A stretch of 36,962 nt of DNA from an uncultured Flavobacteriaceae bacterium (lineage in GTDB: Bacteria; Bacteroidota; Bacteroidia; Flavobacteriales; Flavobacteriaceae): the NCBI GenBank assembly GCA_947489085.1, contig CANLCJ010000038.1, positions 1 to 36,962 on the forward strand. Reading direction: 5' to 3'. The notes beneath the pieces were generated by a model. That model searched no databases. It was given only the letters and a program-made list of their open reading frames with translations, and was not told the DNA's origin. Within the stretch, counting starts at the first letter, position 1, and every line of letters begins with the position of its first letter. The translations under genes and the position numbers were made by a program. Of the stretch, positions 24,219 through 32,045 are shown piece by piece.

Positions 24219-24764
24219 TCAAGCTATTTTTATTGCCTTAAAAACAAACTCGTAATAAGCTTTATTAGAAGGCACAAAATGCTTGTCTTTACCTATATGA
24301 GCTAATAACTGTTCAAACTCTAAAAAGGACACTAATTTTAAAGCTTCAACCTCAGTTTCTTGAGGTGTTAATTGTTCTAGAGGTACATTTAATTCAGCTA
24401 TAAATGTATTGTGAAATTCATTATCCTTAATTCCATTCTCATAGCTCTGCATGCACTTAAACACCCCAATGTTTACTAAAGCAGTTGCATCTAAAGTTAA
24501 ACCAATTTCTTCTTTAGTTTCCCTTACGGTAGCTTCTACAGGAGTTTCGCCAGCATCTATATGTCCAGCAACAGACACATCCCAAAGTAAAGGACAAATT
24601 AATTTTTTCGCAGAGCGTTGTGCTAGTAATATGTGTGCATCTTTTGTATACAGCCACAAATGTGCGGTATGGTGAAATAATCCTTTTTCGTGTACCACAG
24701 ATTTTAGTGCCTTTTCCCCAGTTAAAGTACCGTCTGCATTAGCAATATCAATATACTCATCCAT
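24219..24764 (-). CDS. Nudix hydrolase, isopentenyl-diphosphate isomerase-like type
   Basis: The 181-residue product has a complete Nudix box: G67, E73, R81-E82, E85-E86, G88 ('GHIDAGETPVEATVRETKEE'). 'WDVSVAGHI' and 'LLWDVS' in front resemble the YfcD/IPP isomerase-like branch, which acts on unknown diphosphates. True IPP isomerase needs an active-site Cys and Glu pair. A Cys (C57) lies in 'LICPLLWDVS', but the overall sequence fits a generic Nudix hydrolase better. It is transcribed divergently from pyrR, with a clear promoter in the 215-bp gap. Confidence 0.9.
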   Translation of the reverse strand: MDEYIDIANADGTLTGEKALKSVVHEKGLFHHTAHLWLYTKDAHILLAQRSAKKLICPLLWDVSVAGHIDAGETPVEATVRETKEEIGLTLDATALVNIGVFKCMQSYENGIKDNEFHNTFIAELNVPLEQLTPQETEVEALKLVSFLEFEQLLAHIGKDKHFVPSNKAYYEFVFKAIKIA

Positions 24765-24784
24765 AAACTACAATTTTAGAAAAG

Positions 24785-24813
24785 CAAAACTAAAACATTT
24801 GCACTAACCGCAA
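24785..24813 (-). promoter_or_regulatory. Promoter of the Nudix gene
   Basis: Read on the minus strand: TTG (24813-24811), 18-nt spacer, TAGTTTTG (24792-24785), 20 bp before the start codon. It fits the TTG / TAnnTTTG Bacteroidota consensus. Confidence 0.6.
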
Positions 24814-24945
24814 CCAGTGTATGAAAATAAAGATTCTAAAAAGTACAGATGCCATTCTTCGTATTAAATAATTACCTGTTGTTATCGAATCACAACGATT
24901 CAAATTAATAGAAACTAAAAGCCAATACAATTTAATTTTTTACAT

Positions 24946-24953
24946 TACCTTTG
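24946..24953 (+). promoter_or_regulatory. pyrR: -7 promoter element of pyrR-pyrB
   Basis: TACCTTTG matches TAnnTTTG and lies 26 bp before the pyrR ATG. No matching TTG is visible at -33. The implied leader is too short for the long attenuator RNA bound by PyrR in Bacillus. Confidence 0.55.
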
Positions 24954-24979
24954 TTTATCTAATTACGCTTAGATAGTAT

Positions 24980-25519
24980 ATGAGTCAGAAAGTTTTACTT
25001 AACGCAAAAGAGGTAAACATCATTCTACACAGATTGGCTTGTCAACTTATTGAAAAACATAACGATTTCTCTAATACCGTCCTAATAGGATTGCAACCTA
25101 GAGGTATATATTTAGCTGATAGAATTGCAAAAATATTAAAGGAAGATTACAATATTACTAATGTAAAATTAGGGTATTTAGATATTACGTTTTATAGAGA
25201 CGATTTTAGAAGAAATGAAAAACCTTTAGAAGCCAATAAAACTAAAATAGATTTTTTAGTAGAAGATAAGGATATTGTTTTTATAGATGATGTGTTGCAT
25301 ACAGGCCGCAGTATAAGAGCTGCATTAACCGCGGTACAGTCTTTTGGCAGACCAAACGAAATAGAGTTACTAGCACTAATAGACAGACGATTTAGCAGGC
25401 ATTTGCCCATACAACCCAATTATAGAGGGCGACAAGTAGATGTTATTAATGCAGAAAAGGTAAAAGTTAACTGGAAGGAGCACGATACAGAGGATGCTGT
25501 TTACTTAATAGATAAATAA
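24980..25519 (+). CDS. pyrR: Bifunctional pyrimidine regulator / uracil phosphoribosyltransferase PyrR
   Basis: This 179-residue type I phosphoribosyltransferase fold has the PRPP loop at 101-113 ('FIDDVLHTGRSIR'). 'GLQPRGIYLADRIA' and the hood segment 'LGYLDITFYRDDF' are diagnostic of PyrR, as are 'IDRRFSRHLPIQPNYRGRQV' and 'VYLI' near the end. In Bacillus it binds pyr mRNA and also makes UMP from uracil. In Bacteroidota an RNA role is less sure, and I see no antiterminator structure in the short leader. It lies 10 bp before pyrB, so they form one operon. Confidence 0.95.
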   Translation: MSQKVLLNAKEVNIILHRLACQLIEKHNDFSNTVLIGLQPRGIYLADRIAKILKEDYNITNVKLGYLDITFYRDDFRRNEKPLEANKTKIDFLVEDKDIVFIDDVLHTGRSIRAALTAVQSFGRPNEIELLALIDRRFSRHLPIQPNYRGRQVDVINAEKVKVNWKEHDTEDAVYLIDK

Positions 25520-25529
25520 TTACGAATAA

Positions 25530-26459
25530 ATGAATACATTAAGTGTAAATCACTTATTAGGAATAAAATATCTTAATCAAAAAGATATTCAGCTTATTTT
25601 CGAAACAGCCGATCACTTTAAAGAAGTTATAAATAGACCAATAAAAAAGGTACCTTCTTTAAGAGATATTACTATAGCGAATTTGTTTTTTGAAAATTCT
25701 ACACGTACAAAACTATCTTTTGAATTGGCAGAAAAGCGTTTATCTGCCGACGTTATTAATTTTTCATCAGCCCAATCTTCTGTTAAGAAAGGAGAAACTT
25801 TAATAGACACTGTTAACAATATTCTATCTATGAAAGTAGATATGGTAGTAATGCGCCACCCTAATCCCGGAGCAGGCGTGTTTTTATCGAAACATGTTAA
25901 AGCGAGTATAATTAACGCAGGAGATGGAGCCCACGAGCATCCAACTCAAGCACTTTTAGATTCGTATTCCATTCGCGAAAAATTAGGAGAAGTAGGCGGT
26001 AAAAAAGTAGTTATTGTTGGAGATATTTTACACAGTAGGGTAGCCCTTTCAAACATATTTGCATTGCAACTACAAGGCGCAGAAGTAATGGTATGTGGGC
26101 CAAAAACTTTAATACCAAAATATATAGATAAGTTAGGCGTTAAAGTAGAAACAAATTTAAAAAAAGCATTGCAATGGTGCGATGTAGCCAACATGTTGCG
26201 CGTGCAAAACGAGCGTATGGATATTAGTTATTTTCCGTCCACTAGAGAATACACACAACAATTTGGTGTTACTAAAGATCTGCTTGATAGTTTAGATAAA
26301 AAGATAACCATTATGCATCCAGGGCCTATAAACAGAGGTGTGGAAATTACTAGTGACGTAGCAGACTCTAAGCAAGCAATTATATTAGACCAAGTGCAAA
26401 ACGGCGTAGCAGTAAGAATGGCTGTTATTTACCTGTTGGCCTCTAAAATAAAACAATAA
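25530..26459 (+). CDS. pyrB: Aspartate carbamoyltransferase catalytic chain
   Basis: The 309-residue product catalyses the first committed pyrimidine step, carbamoyl phosphate plus aspartate to carbamoyl aspartate. Markers are the carbamoyl-phosphate loop 'FFENSTRTKLSFELA' (S57-T-R-T-K61), the 'KGETLIDTVNNI' loop, 'HPTQALLDSY', and 'IMHPGPINRGVEI' near the C-terminus. Length is normal for bacterial PyrB. No pyrI regulatory chain follows. Instead a small STAS-like gene begins 3 bp after the stop, and pyrR lies in front. Confidence 0.96.
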   Translation: MNTLSVNHLLGIKYLNQKDIQLIFETADHFKEVINRPIKKVPSLRDITIANLFFENSTRTKLSFELAEKRLSADVINFSSAQSSVKKGETLIDTVNNILSMKVDMVVMRHPNPGAGVFLSKHVKASIINAGDGAHEHPTQALLDSYSIREKLGEVGGKKVVIVGDILHSRVALSNIFALQLQGAEVMVCGPKTLIPKYIDKLGVKVETNLKKALQWCDVANMLRVQNERMDISYFPSTREYTQQFGVTKDLLDSLDKKITIMHPGPINRGVEITSDVADSKQAIILDQVQNGVAVRMAVIYLLASKIKQ

Positions 26460-26462
26460 GTT

Positions 26463-26795
26463 ATGATTATTAGTAAAAATGGTAATACCACAGTTATAAC
26501 TCAAGAGAAAGTTACGGTGGTAGAATTAGTTAAGAAATTAGAAGCACTTTATCCTAAATACCAAAATAATAACATTATTATTGTGTTAACGGCATTAGAA
26601 AAAATTAAAGCTACAGAAGTAAGTGAATTTCTTCAAATTTCTAAAATACACCGTAAGTCAAAACATTCGTTTGTAATTGTATCAGATAAAATTAATATCG
26701 ATGAGGTTTCACCAGAACTAATGGTTGTTCCAACACAAACTGAAGCTTACGATATTATAGAAATGGAGGAAATAGAACGCGATCTAGGTTTTTAA
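26463..26795 (+). CDS. Small STAS-like protein, third gene of the pyr operon
   Basis: The 110-residue protein has an alternating beta/alpha pattern: 'TTVITQEKVTVVELVKKLEA', strand 'NNIIIVLTA', helix 'TEVSEFLQISKIHRK', strand 'KHSFVIVSD', and an end 'VPTQTEAYDIIEMEEIERDL'. This layout, with the final 'T-EA-DIIEMEEIERDLGF' segment, is that of anti-anti-sigma (STAS) domains. I do not see the phosphorylated Ser of SpoIIAA-type proteins in a clear place. It starts 3 bp after pyrB, which suggests tight co-expression with pyrimidine genes. RNase Z follows 160 bp downstream. The role is unknown; databases sometimes label it with its RNase Z neighbour, wrongly in my view. Confidence 0.8.
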   Translation: MIISKNGNTTVITQEKVTVVELVKKLEALYPKYQNNNIIIVLTALEKIKATEVSEFLQISKIHRKSKHSFVIVSDKINIDEVSPELMVVPTQTEAYDIIEMEEIERDLGF

Positions 26796-26955
26796 AGCCA
26801 TATCTCTAATTTGTAAAGCTGATTATGGAACACGTTACAAAATTTTTCGACCTCTATTCATATGAAATGAGCCATATTTACTAAACGGCAATACCTACCG
26901 AAATGTTAAATGGCGAATGACATCTGACAAATGAAAAACACTAAAATTTAAACAG

Positions 26956-27864
26956 ATGAAATTAACCATATTAGGTTGTTATAGTGCCACTCCGCGAACA
27001 TTAGGTAATACAACCTCTCAGGTATTAGAAATAAATAACAATATGTTTTTAATAGATTGTGGCGAAGGCACTCAGGTACAATTAAGGCGCCACAAGGTTA
27101 AATTTAACCGTATTAAACACATTTTTATATCGCACTTGCATGGCGACCATTTTTACGGTTTAGTGGGCTTAATATCTACGTTTAGGCTGTTAACCAGAGA
27201 AGCAGATTTACACGTTTATGGGCCAAAGGGTATTAAAGAAATTATTACGTTACAACTTAAACTGGCAGACTCTTGGACAGATTATAACCTTTATTTTCAC
27301 GAGTTAAGCTCTAAAGCATCGGAGCTTATTTACGAAGATGATACTGTTGAAGTACACACTATTCCTTTAACGCACCGCGTTTATACTAACGGTTACTTAT
27401 TTAAGGAAAAAGAAGGCGAAAGAAGCCTGAATATAGACGCTGCAAAAGCTGCAAATATTAACGTTGCTTATTATAGAAAATTAAAGCAAGGTTTCGATGT
27501 AGAAAACGAAGATGGTGTAGTAATCGATAATACAAAAGTTACCTTTCCTGCAAATGCACCTAAAAGTTATGCGTTTTGTAGCGATACTGTTTATAAGCCT
27601 TCTATAGTCCCTATTATAAAAGATGTGGACGTGTTATACCACGAGTCTACTTTTTTAGAAGCCCATGCACATTTAGCACCTAAAACAAAGCATTCTACCG
27701 CAAAAGAAGCTGCACAAATTGCCAAGCAGGCCAATGCCAAAACATTGGTTTTAGGCCATTATTCTTCTCGCTATCCAGATTTAGAGCTTTTTAGAGCAGA
27801 GGCTAAAGATGTATTCGAAAATGTAGAACTTGCGGAAGATGGTAAAACCTTCGACTTTTCTTAA
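26956..27864 (+). CDS. rnz: Ribonuclease Z
   Basis: This 302-residue metallo-beta-lactamase-fold endonuclease cuts the 3' trailer of tRNA precursors. The zinc motif HxHxDH is at 60-65 ('SHLHGDHFYGLVG'). Further ligands lie in 'IPLTHRVYTNGYLF', 'FCSDTVYKP' and 'LVLGHYSSRY'. The segment 'LGCYSATPRTLGNTTSQVL' at the N-terminus, and the nearby 'FLIDCGEGTQVQLRRHKVKF', are diagnostic of RNase Z. Length is normal for the short bacterial form. Confidence 0.96.
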   Translation: MKLTILGCYSATPRTLGNTTSQVLEINNNMFLIDCGEGTQVQLRRHKVKFNRIKHIFISHLHGDHFYGLVGLISTFRLLTREADLHVYGPKGIKEIITLQLKLADSWTDYNLYFHELSSKASELIYEDDTVEVHTIPLTHRVYTNGYLFKEKEGERSLNIDAAKAANINVAYYRKLKQGFDVENEDGVVIDNTKVTFPANAPKSYAFCSDTVYKPSIVPIIKDVDVLYHESTFLEAHAHLAPKTKHSTAKEAAQIAKQANAKTLVLGHYSSRYPDLELFRAEAKDVFENVELAEDGKTFDFS

Positions 27865-27986
27865 ATTGAATGCATCATTTCCCCCAAAAATTTCATCTTT
27901 TGATTAAATGATACCTGTATTGATAAATAGACAGGGAAATTAGTTTTTGCTACAGTAACTTAAGCATAACAGAGTTTCTACTAAAG

Positions 27987-28418
27987 TTACATAGCACTTC
28001 TTATAGTGTTAAACTCTGCAAGACTGTATGTCCATTCTATAGCTTCATCTAGCGAAAGACAGCGTTTAATACTTTTACTGGAAAAGTTTTTTTCGATTGA
28101 AGCGTTCATGTACGTTGAATTGTTATAAGCTACAATAGCACTGGCAACTAGTAAGTCGTACTGCTGTTCTATTTTTATCCAGTTTTGTGGGTCTATAGAA
28201 TAATCGTTTATTCTGTTGGCTATGTAGGCTATTTTGGCTTTTGTTCCATAGAAACTATAAAGCTCTTCGATTATAATTTCAGCCTTATCCCAATCTAGAT
28301 GCACGCTTTCTTTTAATTCTCCAACAACAAAGTTAGGGCAGAGAAAATAAGTTCCAAATGGTAATTCTAGCTTAAAAGGGTTCAACTTCTCAAAATATAA
28401 GCTTTTTTCAAATTTCAT
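27987..28418 (-). CDS. Small STAS/SpoIIAA-like protein, unknown
   Basis: From the ATG at 28418 the product is 143 residues. A longer form from 28460 adds 14 residues ('MQCLSRFYNLNSLV') that do not look part of the domain, and that start would leave only 63 bp to the divergent pdxH. The pattern 'KAEIIIEELYSFYGTKAKIAYIANRI' region followed by 'NDYSIDPQNW', 'LLVASAIVAYNNS' and the end 'SLDEAIEWTYSL' is that of STAS/SEC14-like proteins of Bacteroidota. The final 'DEAIEW' stretch is typical. The function is unknown. It is a second STAS-like protein within 2 kb of the one after pyrB. Confidence 0.75.
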   Translation of the reverse strand: MKFEKSLYFEKLNPFKLELPFGTYFLCPNFVVGELKESVHLDWDKAEIIIEELYSFYGTKAKIAYIANRINDYSIDPQNWIKIEQQYDLLVASAIVAYNNSTYMNASIEKNFSSKSIKRCLSLDEAIEWTYSLAEFNTIRSAM

Positions 28419-28523
28419 TACTAATGAATTAAGGTTATAAAATCTCGAGAGACATTGCAAAATTACTTATTTAATAATTTTTTTCCTACAAAAACAAATG
28501 CATTTTTTCATTAATTTCGTGTT

Positions 28524-29171
28524 ATGGAAAACGATTTAAGCGCATACAGAAGATCTTATGATAAGGGCGAGCTCTTATTGAAAGCAACACCAGAAAACCC
28601 CTTAGAGCTATTTCAAAAATGGTTTTACGAGGTAGATAAACACTTCCCAGAATTTGAAAATAACGCAATGACGTTAACAACTATAGGTACAGATGGTTTC
28701 CCTAAAGGACGCGTTGTATTATTAAAAAAGTTTACAGACGAGGGGTTTGTATTTTATACTAATTATACCAGTGAAAAAGGGCTTGCTATAGCCAATAATC
28801 CTAATGTATGTTTGTCTTTTTTTTGGCAAAATACAGAACGACAAATAATAATTAAGGGAAAAGCAGCAAAGGTGTCAGATAATTTAAGCGACACTTATTT
28901 TAAATCCAGACCCAAGGGAAGCCAGTTAGGAGCTTTAGTATCTCAACAGAGTGAAATAATATCTAATAGAGCTTATTTAGAACAAAAATTAGAGACACTA
29001 GAGCGTACTTATGAAAATGTGCCAGTAAAAAGGCCTACATATTGGGGAGGGTATATTGTTGTGCCTGTAGAGATCGAATTTTGGCAGGGCAGACCAAATA
29101 GACTACACGATAGAATACGTTATAAGTTAGAAAAAGACTTCAAATGGTCCAAAAATCGATTATCTCCTTAA
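28524..29171 (+). CDS. pdxH: Pyridoxamine 5'-phosphate oxidase
   Basis: This 215-residue FMN enzyme makes pyridoxal 5'-phosphate from pyridoxine or pyridoxamine phosphate. Typical segments in order are 'MENDLSAYRRSYDKGEL', 'AMTLTTIGTDGFPKGRVVLL', 'GFVFYTNYTSEKG', 'SFFWQNTERQIIIKGKA', 'SRPKGSQLGALVSQQSEI', and 'EFWQGRPNRLHDRIRY' near the end. It finishes 'RLSP', the usual family ending, and length fits. A near-consensus TAATTTCG lies at 28512-28519, which would give a very short leader. Confidence 0.96.
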   Translation: MENDLSAYRRSYDKGELLLKATPENPLELFQKWFYEVDKHFPEFENNAMTLTTIGTDGFPKGRVVLLKKFTDEGFVFYTNYTSEKGLAIANNPNVCLSFFWQNTERQIIIKGKAAKVSDNLSDTYFKSRPKGSQLGALVSQQSEIISNRAYLEQKLETLERTYENVPVKRPTYWGGYIVVPVEIEFWQGRPNRLHDRIRYKLEKDFKWSKNRLSP

Positions 29172-29336
29172 ATTATCGGTAAAATGCATATTTTTAAGTT
29201 TAGATTTTACTTTTTATCGATGAAATACATTTTTTAACGCTAAAAAACACTCTCTTTATCGATTTTAACATTTCATTAACATAATTCTGAAGCGATAGTA
29301 AGTAGTTTTATAATCCCAAACAACCTACTTATTATT

Positions 29337-29834
29337 ATGAAATCCATTACTTTTAGAGTATTATTGGCAATAGTAACTATTTGCTTTTACTCCTGTTCTC
29401 CAGAATCCCTTAACGATAATGCTGAAAGCTTAGACGAAGCTCAAATTGTAGTTTTAGAATCTAAATCTATAGAAGTTGAAATCTTAGATCTTATAAATAC
29501 TTATCGAGAAGACCAAGGTTTAAATCGTTTAGAAAGTTTAAGTATTGTAAAATCTGCGGCCTTCACGCATACTGATTATATGACGGATACCAAGGATGTA
29601 TCTCATGCCAATTTTTTCGAAAGAAGTAATTTCTTAAAAGCCCAAGCAGGAGCAAAGCAGGTATCTGAAAATGTAGCTTTTGGTTTTACATCGGCGCAAT
29701 CGGTTGTAAATGCATGGATGAGTAGCGAGTCTCATCGTAAAACTTTAGTTGGAGATTTTACTGGTTTTGAAGTTTCTGCAGAGCAAGACGAAGACGGAAA
29801 ATGGTATTATACCAATATGTTTATAAAAAGATAA
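29337..29834 (+). CDS. CAP-domain (SCP/PR-1-like) lipoprotein
   Basis: The 165-residue product has a lipoprotein signal (about 1-19, lipid Cys probably C20 in 'CFYSCS'). A CAP domain covers 44-165: 'EILDLINTYREDQGLNRL', 'AFTHTDYM' (H78), 'SHANFFER', 'SENVAFGF' (E111), 'WMSSESHRKTLVG' (H133), ending 'YYTNMFIKR'. Bacterial CAP proteins are extracellular or membrane-bound, with roles in cell wall or surface processes, mostly uncharacterised. The His/Glu site residues are present. It stands alone, followed by a hairpin-rich tail. Confidence 0.9.
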   Translation: MKSITFRVLLAIVTICFYSCSPESLNDNAESLDEAQIVVLESKSIEVEILDLINTYREDQGLNRLESLSIVKSAAFTHTDYMTDTKDVSHANFFERSNFLKAQAGAKQVSENVAFGFTSAQSVVNAWMSSESHRKTLVGDFTGFEVSAEQDEDGKWYYTNMFIKR

Positions 29835-29835
29835 T

Positions 29836-29926
29836 AGCTATAAATTTATAGCTTAATGGCATAGCCTTTTTTTCAATATTTGGTTTAAACTAATATTGAA
29901 TGTTCGTTAGTCAAAAAAAAGGTTAT
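29836..29926 (+). repeat. Hairpin cluster downstream of the CAP gene
   Basis: The first element is AGCTATAAATTTATAGCT (29836-29853), an 18-bp perfect palindrome 1 bp after the stop. The second is a nested pair: outer arms near 29861-29873 and 29913-29926, inner arms TTCAATATT (29872-29880) and AATATTGAA (29892-29900). They may terminate or protect the CAP mRNA. Confidence 0.5.
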
Positions 29927-29966
29927 ATTGAGATAACTTAATTGTTATTGAATTTTAGCTTAGGTA

Positions 29967-29995
29967 AAAACCCTTCTAAATTATAGAAGGGTTTT
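29967..29995. terminator. Bidirectional terminator between CAP and OmpA genes
   Basis: AAAACCCTTCTA (29967-29978) pairs perfectly with TAGAAGGGTTTT (29984-29995) around a 5-nt loop. T-rich tails exist on both sides. It lies 30 bp past the stop of the minus-strand OmpA gene and serves as the end of that operon. Confidence 0.85.
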
Positions 29996-30024
29996 GTCTT
30001 TTGTATGTCTAATAGAAATAAGGC

Positions 30025-31971
30025 TTATTTGTATGTGTTAACTACTATAAAATTTGTGCGTCTGCTAAGCTCATAATCTTTTTTAGAACATTCTTTTGGC
30101 GTAGTTTCGCAATGTTTAGTTGAGTCGTGTTCTCCATAGCCTTTATGTTCTACAATTCTTGAGGGATTTATACCCTTAGATATTAAATAATTATAGGTAG
30201 CTTCTGCACGTTTTTGAGATAACGCATCGTTATAACTTTCTGGACCTCTGGCATCGCTAAACGATTCTATTTTAATCGTCATTTCTGGATACGTATTTAG
30301 CATGGTGTTAATAATGGTAGTTAAGGCATTAGAGTCACTTTCCTTTATTTCAGCACTATCAAAATTAAAATAAATTGCTCCTAAGTCCTTTACTACAGCT
30401 ACAGGTTTGGATTTTATAATATCTGCTTTAGGTTTTTCTCGCAGTTCAAAATTTGCAGTAATTGTTTCTGTAAAAGTAGCAACACCACTGCTTGATACGT
30501 CCATAGTGTAGTCGGCATAATTAGCTTTACTAGCTGTTAGTTTGTAGTTTACTTCTCGATCTATATTTATAGAATAGGTGCCGTTAGCATTGGTTTCTAC
30601 ATAAGATATGTCTTGACCAGATGGATTGGTTAATTTTATAACACAATTGTTAATTGGCGTTTGCCCTTTAGCATCTCTAACCGTTCCACTTACTTTTAAT
30701 TGCGGTATTTTGGTATAGGTATAGATATCATCTTTACCAAGTCCACCCTCTCTATTAGAGGCGATATAACCTGTCTTGGCATCGGTATTCATAAAGAATG
30801 AGAAATCATCCTTACTCGAATTTATGGGTAATCCCAGATTAACAACATGGGTCGGTATTTTATCGGCATTGTAAGCGGTTACGTAAATGTCTAAAAGCCC
30901 CAGACCTTGGTGACCGTCTGAAGAAAAGAAAAGAATGTCTTCTGAATTTACAAAAGGGAACAGTTCGTTCTTTTTGGTGTTTATAGCTTTTCCTGCATTT
31001 ACAGGTTTACCATAGGTGCCATCTTTATTAATTGCAACGTAATAAATATCGGACCCGCCAAAGCCTCCAGGCCTATCAGACGAAAAATACAATCGTGTTT
31101 CGTCTCTGTTTAAAGTTGGATGGCCAATAGAGTAGTTGTTATCGTTAAAGGGAAGCTCTTTTATATGCGTCCATTTGCCATTTTTATAACTGGCTTTATA
31201 GAGCTTTAAATGATTTATGCCAACATTGCTTTCTCCTAGTTTTTGTCTTATAAAATTGTTTCTAGAAAAATACATGGTTTTCCCGTCGTTTGTAATTACC
31301 AAAGGGCCATCGTGGTAGGTAGAGTTTACTCTGCCTTTAAGTTTTGCTTTATGGTGTATTATGGTGTCTGCTGTTTTAGCTGTGGCATAAACATCTAAAA
31401 AAGGTTGTGCATCCCAAGCGTGTCTGTGTTTTGTTAATACTCCTTTATTGGCTGTTGAAGCAAAATAAATAGTGTCTTTATGTTCGAAAGCACCAAAATC
31501 GCTTACAATGGAATTGAAAAATGCATTTTTTAAAACGTAATTGGGAGCAGTATTTGTTATTTTGTCTATAAACGTGGCATCTTTGCTTAAGTAGCCTTCT
31601 TCCAGTTGCCCTCCCTTATCTTGGTATGTTCTTAGCCAAGTTCTTGAGGTCTCATAGTTTTTAGTGGCTCTTAGCGCTTGTGCATATTTATAATAATATT
31701 CTACAGGTACGTTTTCTTGAGTTACTATTGTTTTGTAATACTCAATTGCTTTTTCTGGTTCTCGCATATAGCTGTAGCAATCCCCAAGTTGTCTTGAAAT
31801 GTAGTCTTTATTTTCATTTTTATTCAAAACTATCTTATACAATTCTGCGGCCTCGTTAAAGGCAAAATTGTTAAATAAATAGTCTGCTTTTTTTTGAAGA
31901 GCTTCTTGGGCAAAAGCTTGGCATACAACACTACATAGCGCCAGAATTAAAATGTTTTGTTTCAGTTTCAT
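30025..31971 (-). CDS. PorE-like outer-membrane-associated protein: TPR, PD40, CRD, OmpA
   Basis: The 648-residue exported protein has a signal peptide 1-21 ('VVCQAFAQ'). TPR-like helices cover about 25-130 ('EYYYKYAQALRATKNYETSR'). A PD40 beta-propeller covers about 155-420, with repeats such as 'TRLYFSSDRPGGFGGSDIYY'. A carboxypeptidase-regulatory-like beta domain is at 425-510. OmpA_C is at 530-648. The peptidoglycan-binding Asp and Arg are present (D573 in 'FSDARG', R588). This order matches PorE of the type IX secretion machinery, which links it to peptidoglycan. C621 and C628 lie between 'GYGE' and 'SRRTNF'. The upstream neighbour is a paralogue. Confidence 0.92.
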   Translation of the reverse strand: MKLKQNILILALCSVVCQAFAQEALQKKADYLFNNFAFNEAAELYKIVLNKNENKDYISRQLGDCYSYMREPEKAIEYYKTIVTQENVPVEYYYKYAQALRATKNYETSRTWLRTYQDKGGQLEEGYLSKDATFIDKITNTAPNYVLKNAFFNSIVSDFGAFEHKDTIYFASTANKGVLTKHRHAWDAQPFLDVYATAKTADTIIHHKAKLKGRVNSTYHDGPLVITNDGKTMYFSRNNFIRQKLGESNVGINHLKLYKASYKNGKWTHIKELPFNDNNYSIGHPTLNRDETRLYFSSDRPGGFGGSDIYYVAINKDGTYGKPVNAGKAINTKKNELFPFVNSEDILFFSSDGHQGLGLLDIYVTAYNADKIPTHVVNLGLPINSSKDDFSFFMNTDAKTGYIASNREGGLGKDDIYTYTKIPQLKVSGTVRDAKGQTPINNCVIKLTNPSGQDISYVETNANGTYSINIDREVNYKLTASKANYADYTMDVSSSGVATFTETITANFELREKPKADIIKSKPVAVVKDLGAIYFNFDSAEIKESDSNALTTIINTMLNTYPEMTIKIESFSDARGPESYNDALSQKRAEATYNYLISKGINPSRIVEHKGYGEHDSTKHCETTPKECSKKDYELSRRTNFIVVNTYK

Positions 31972-32045
31972 CAGTTATAGTTTTAGTTGTATTTAATTAT
32001 AATTACGCGTAACAAAAAGAACTCTAAAAACTGCTGTTGTTTCTG

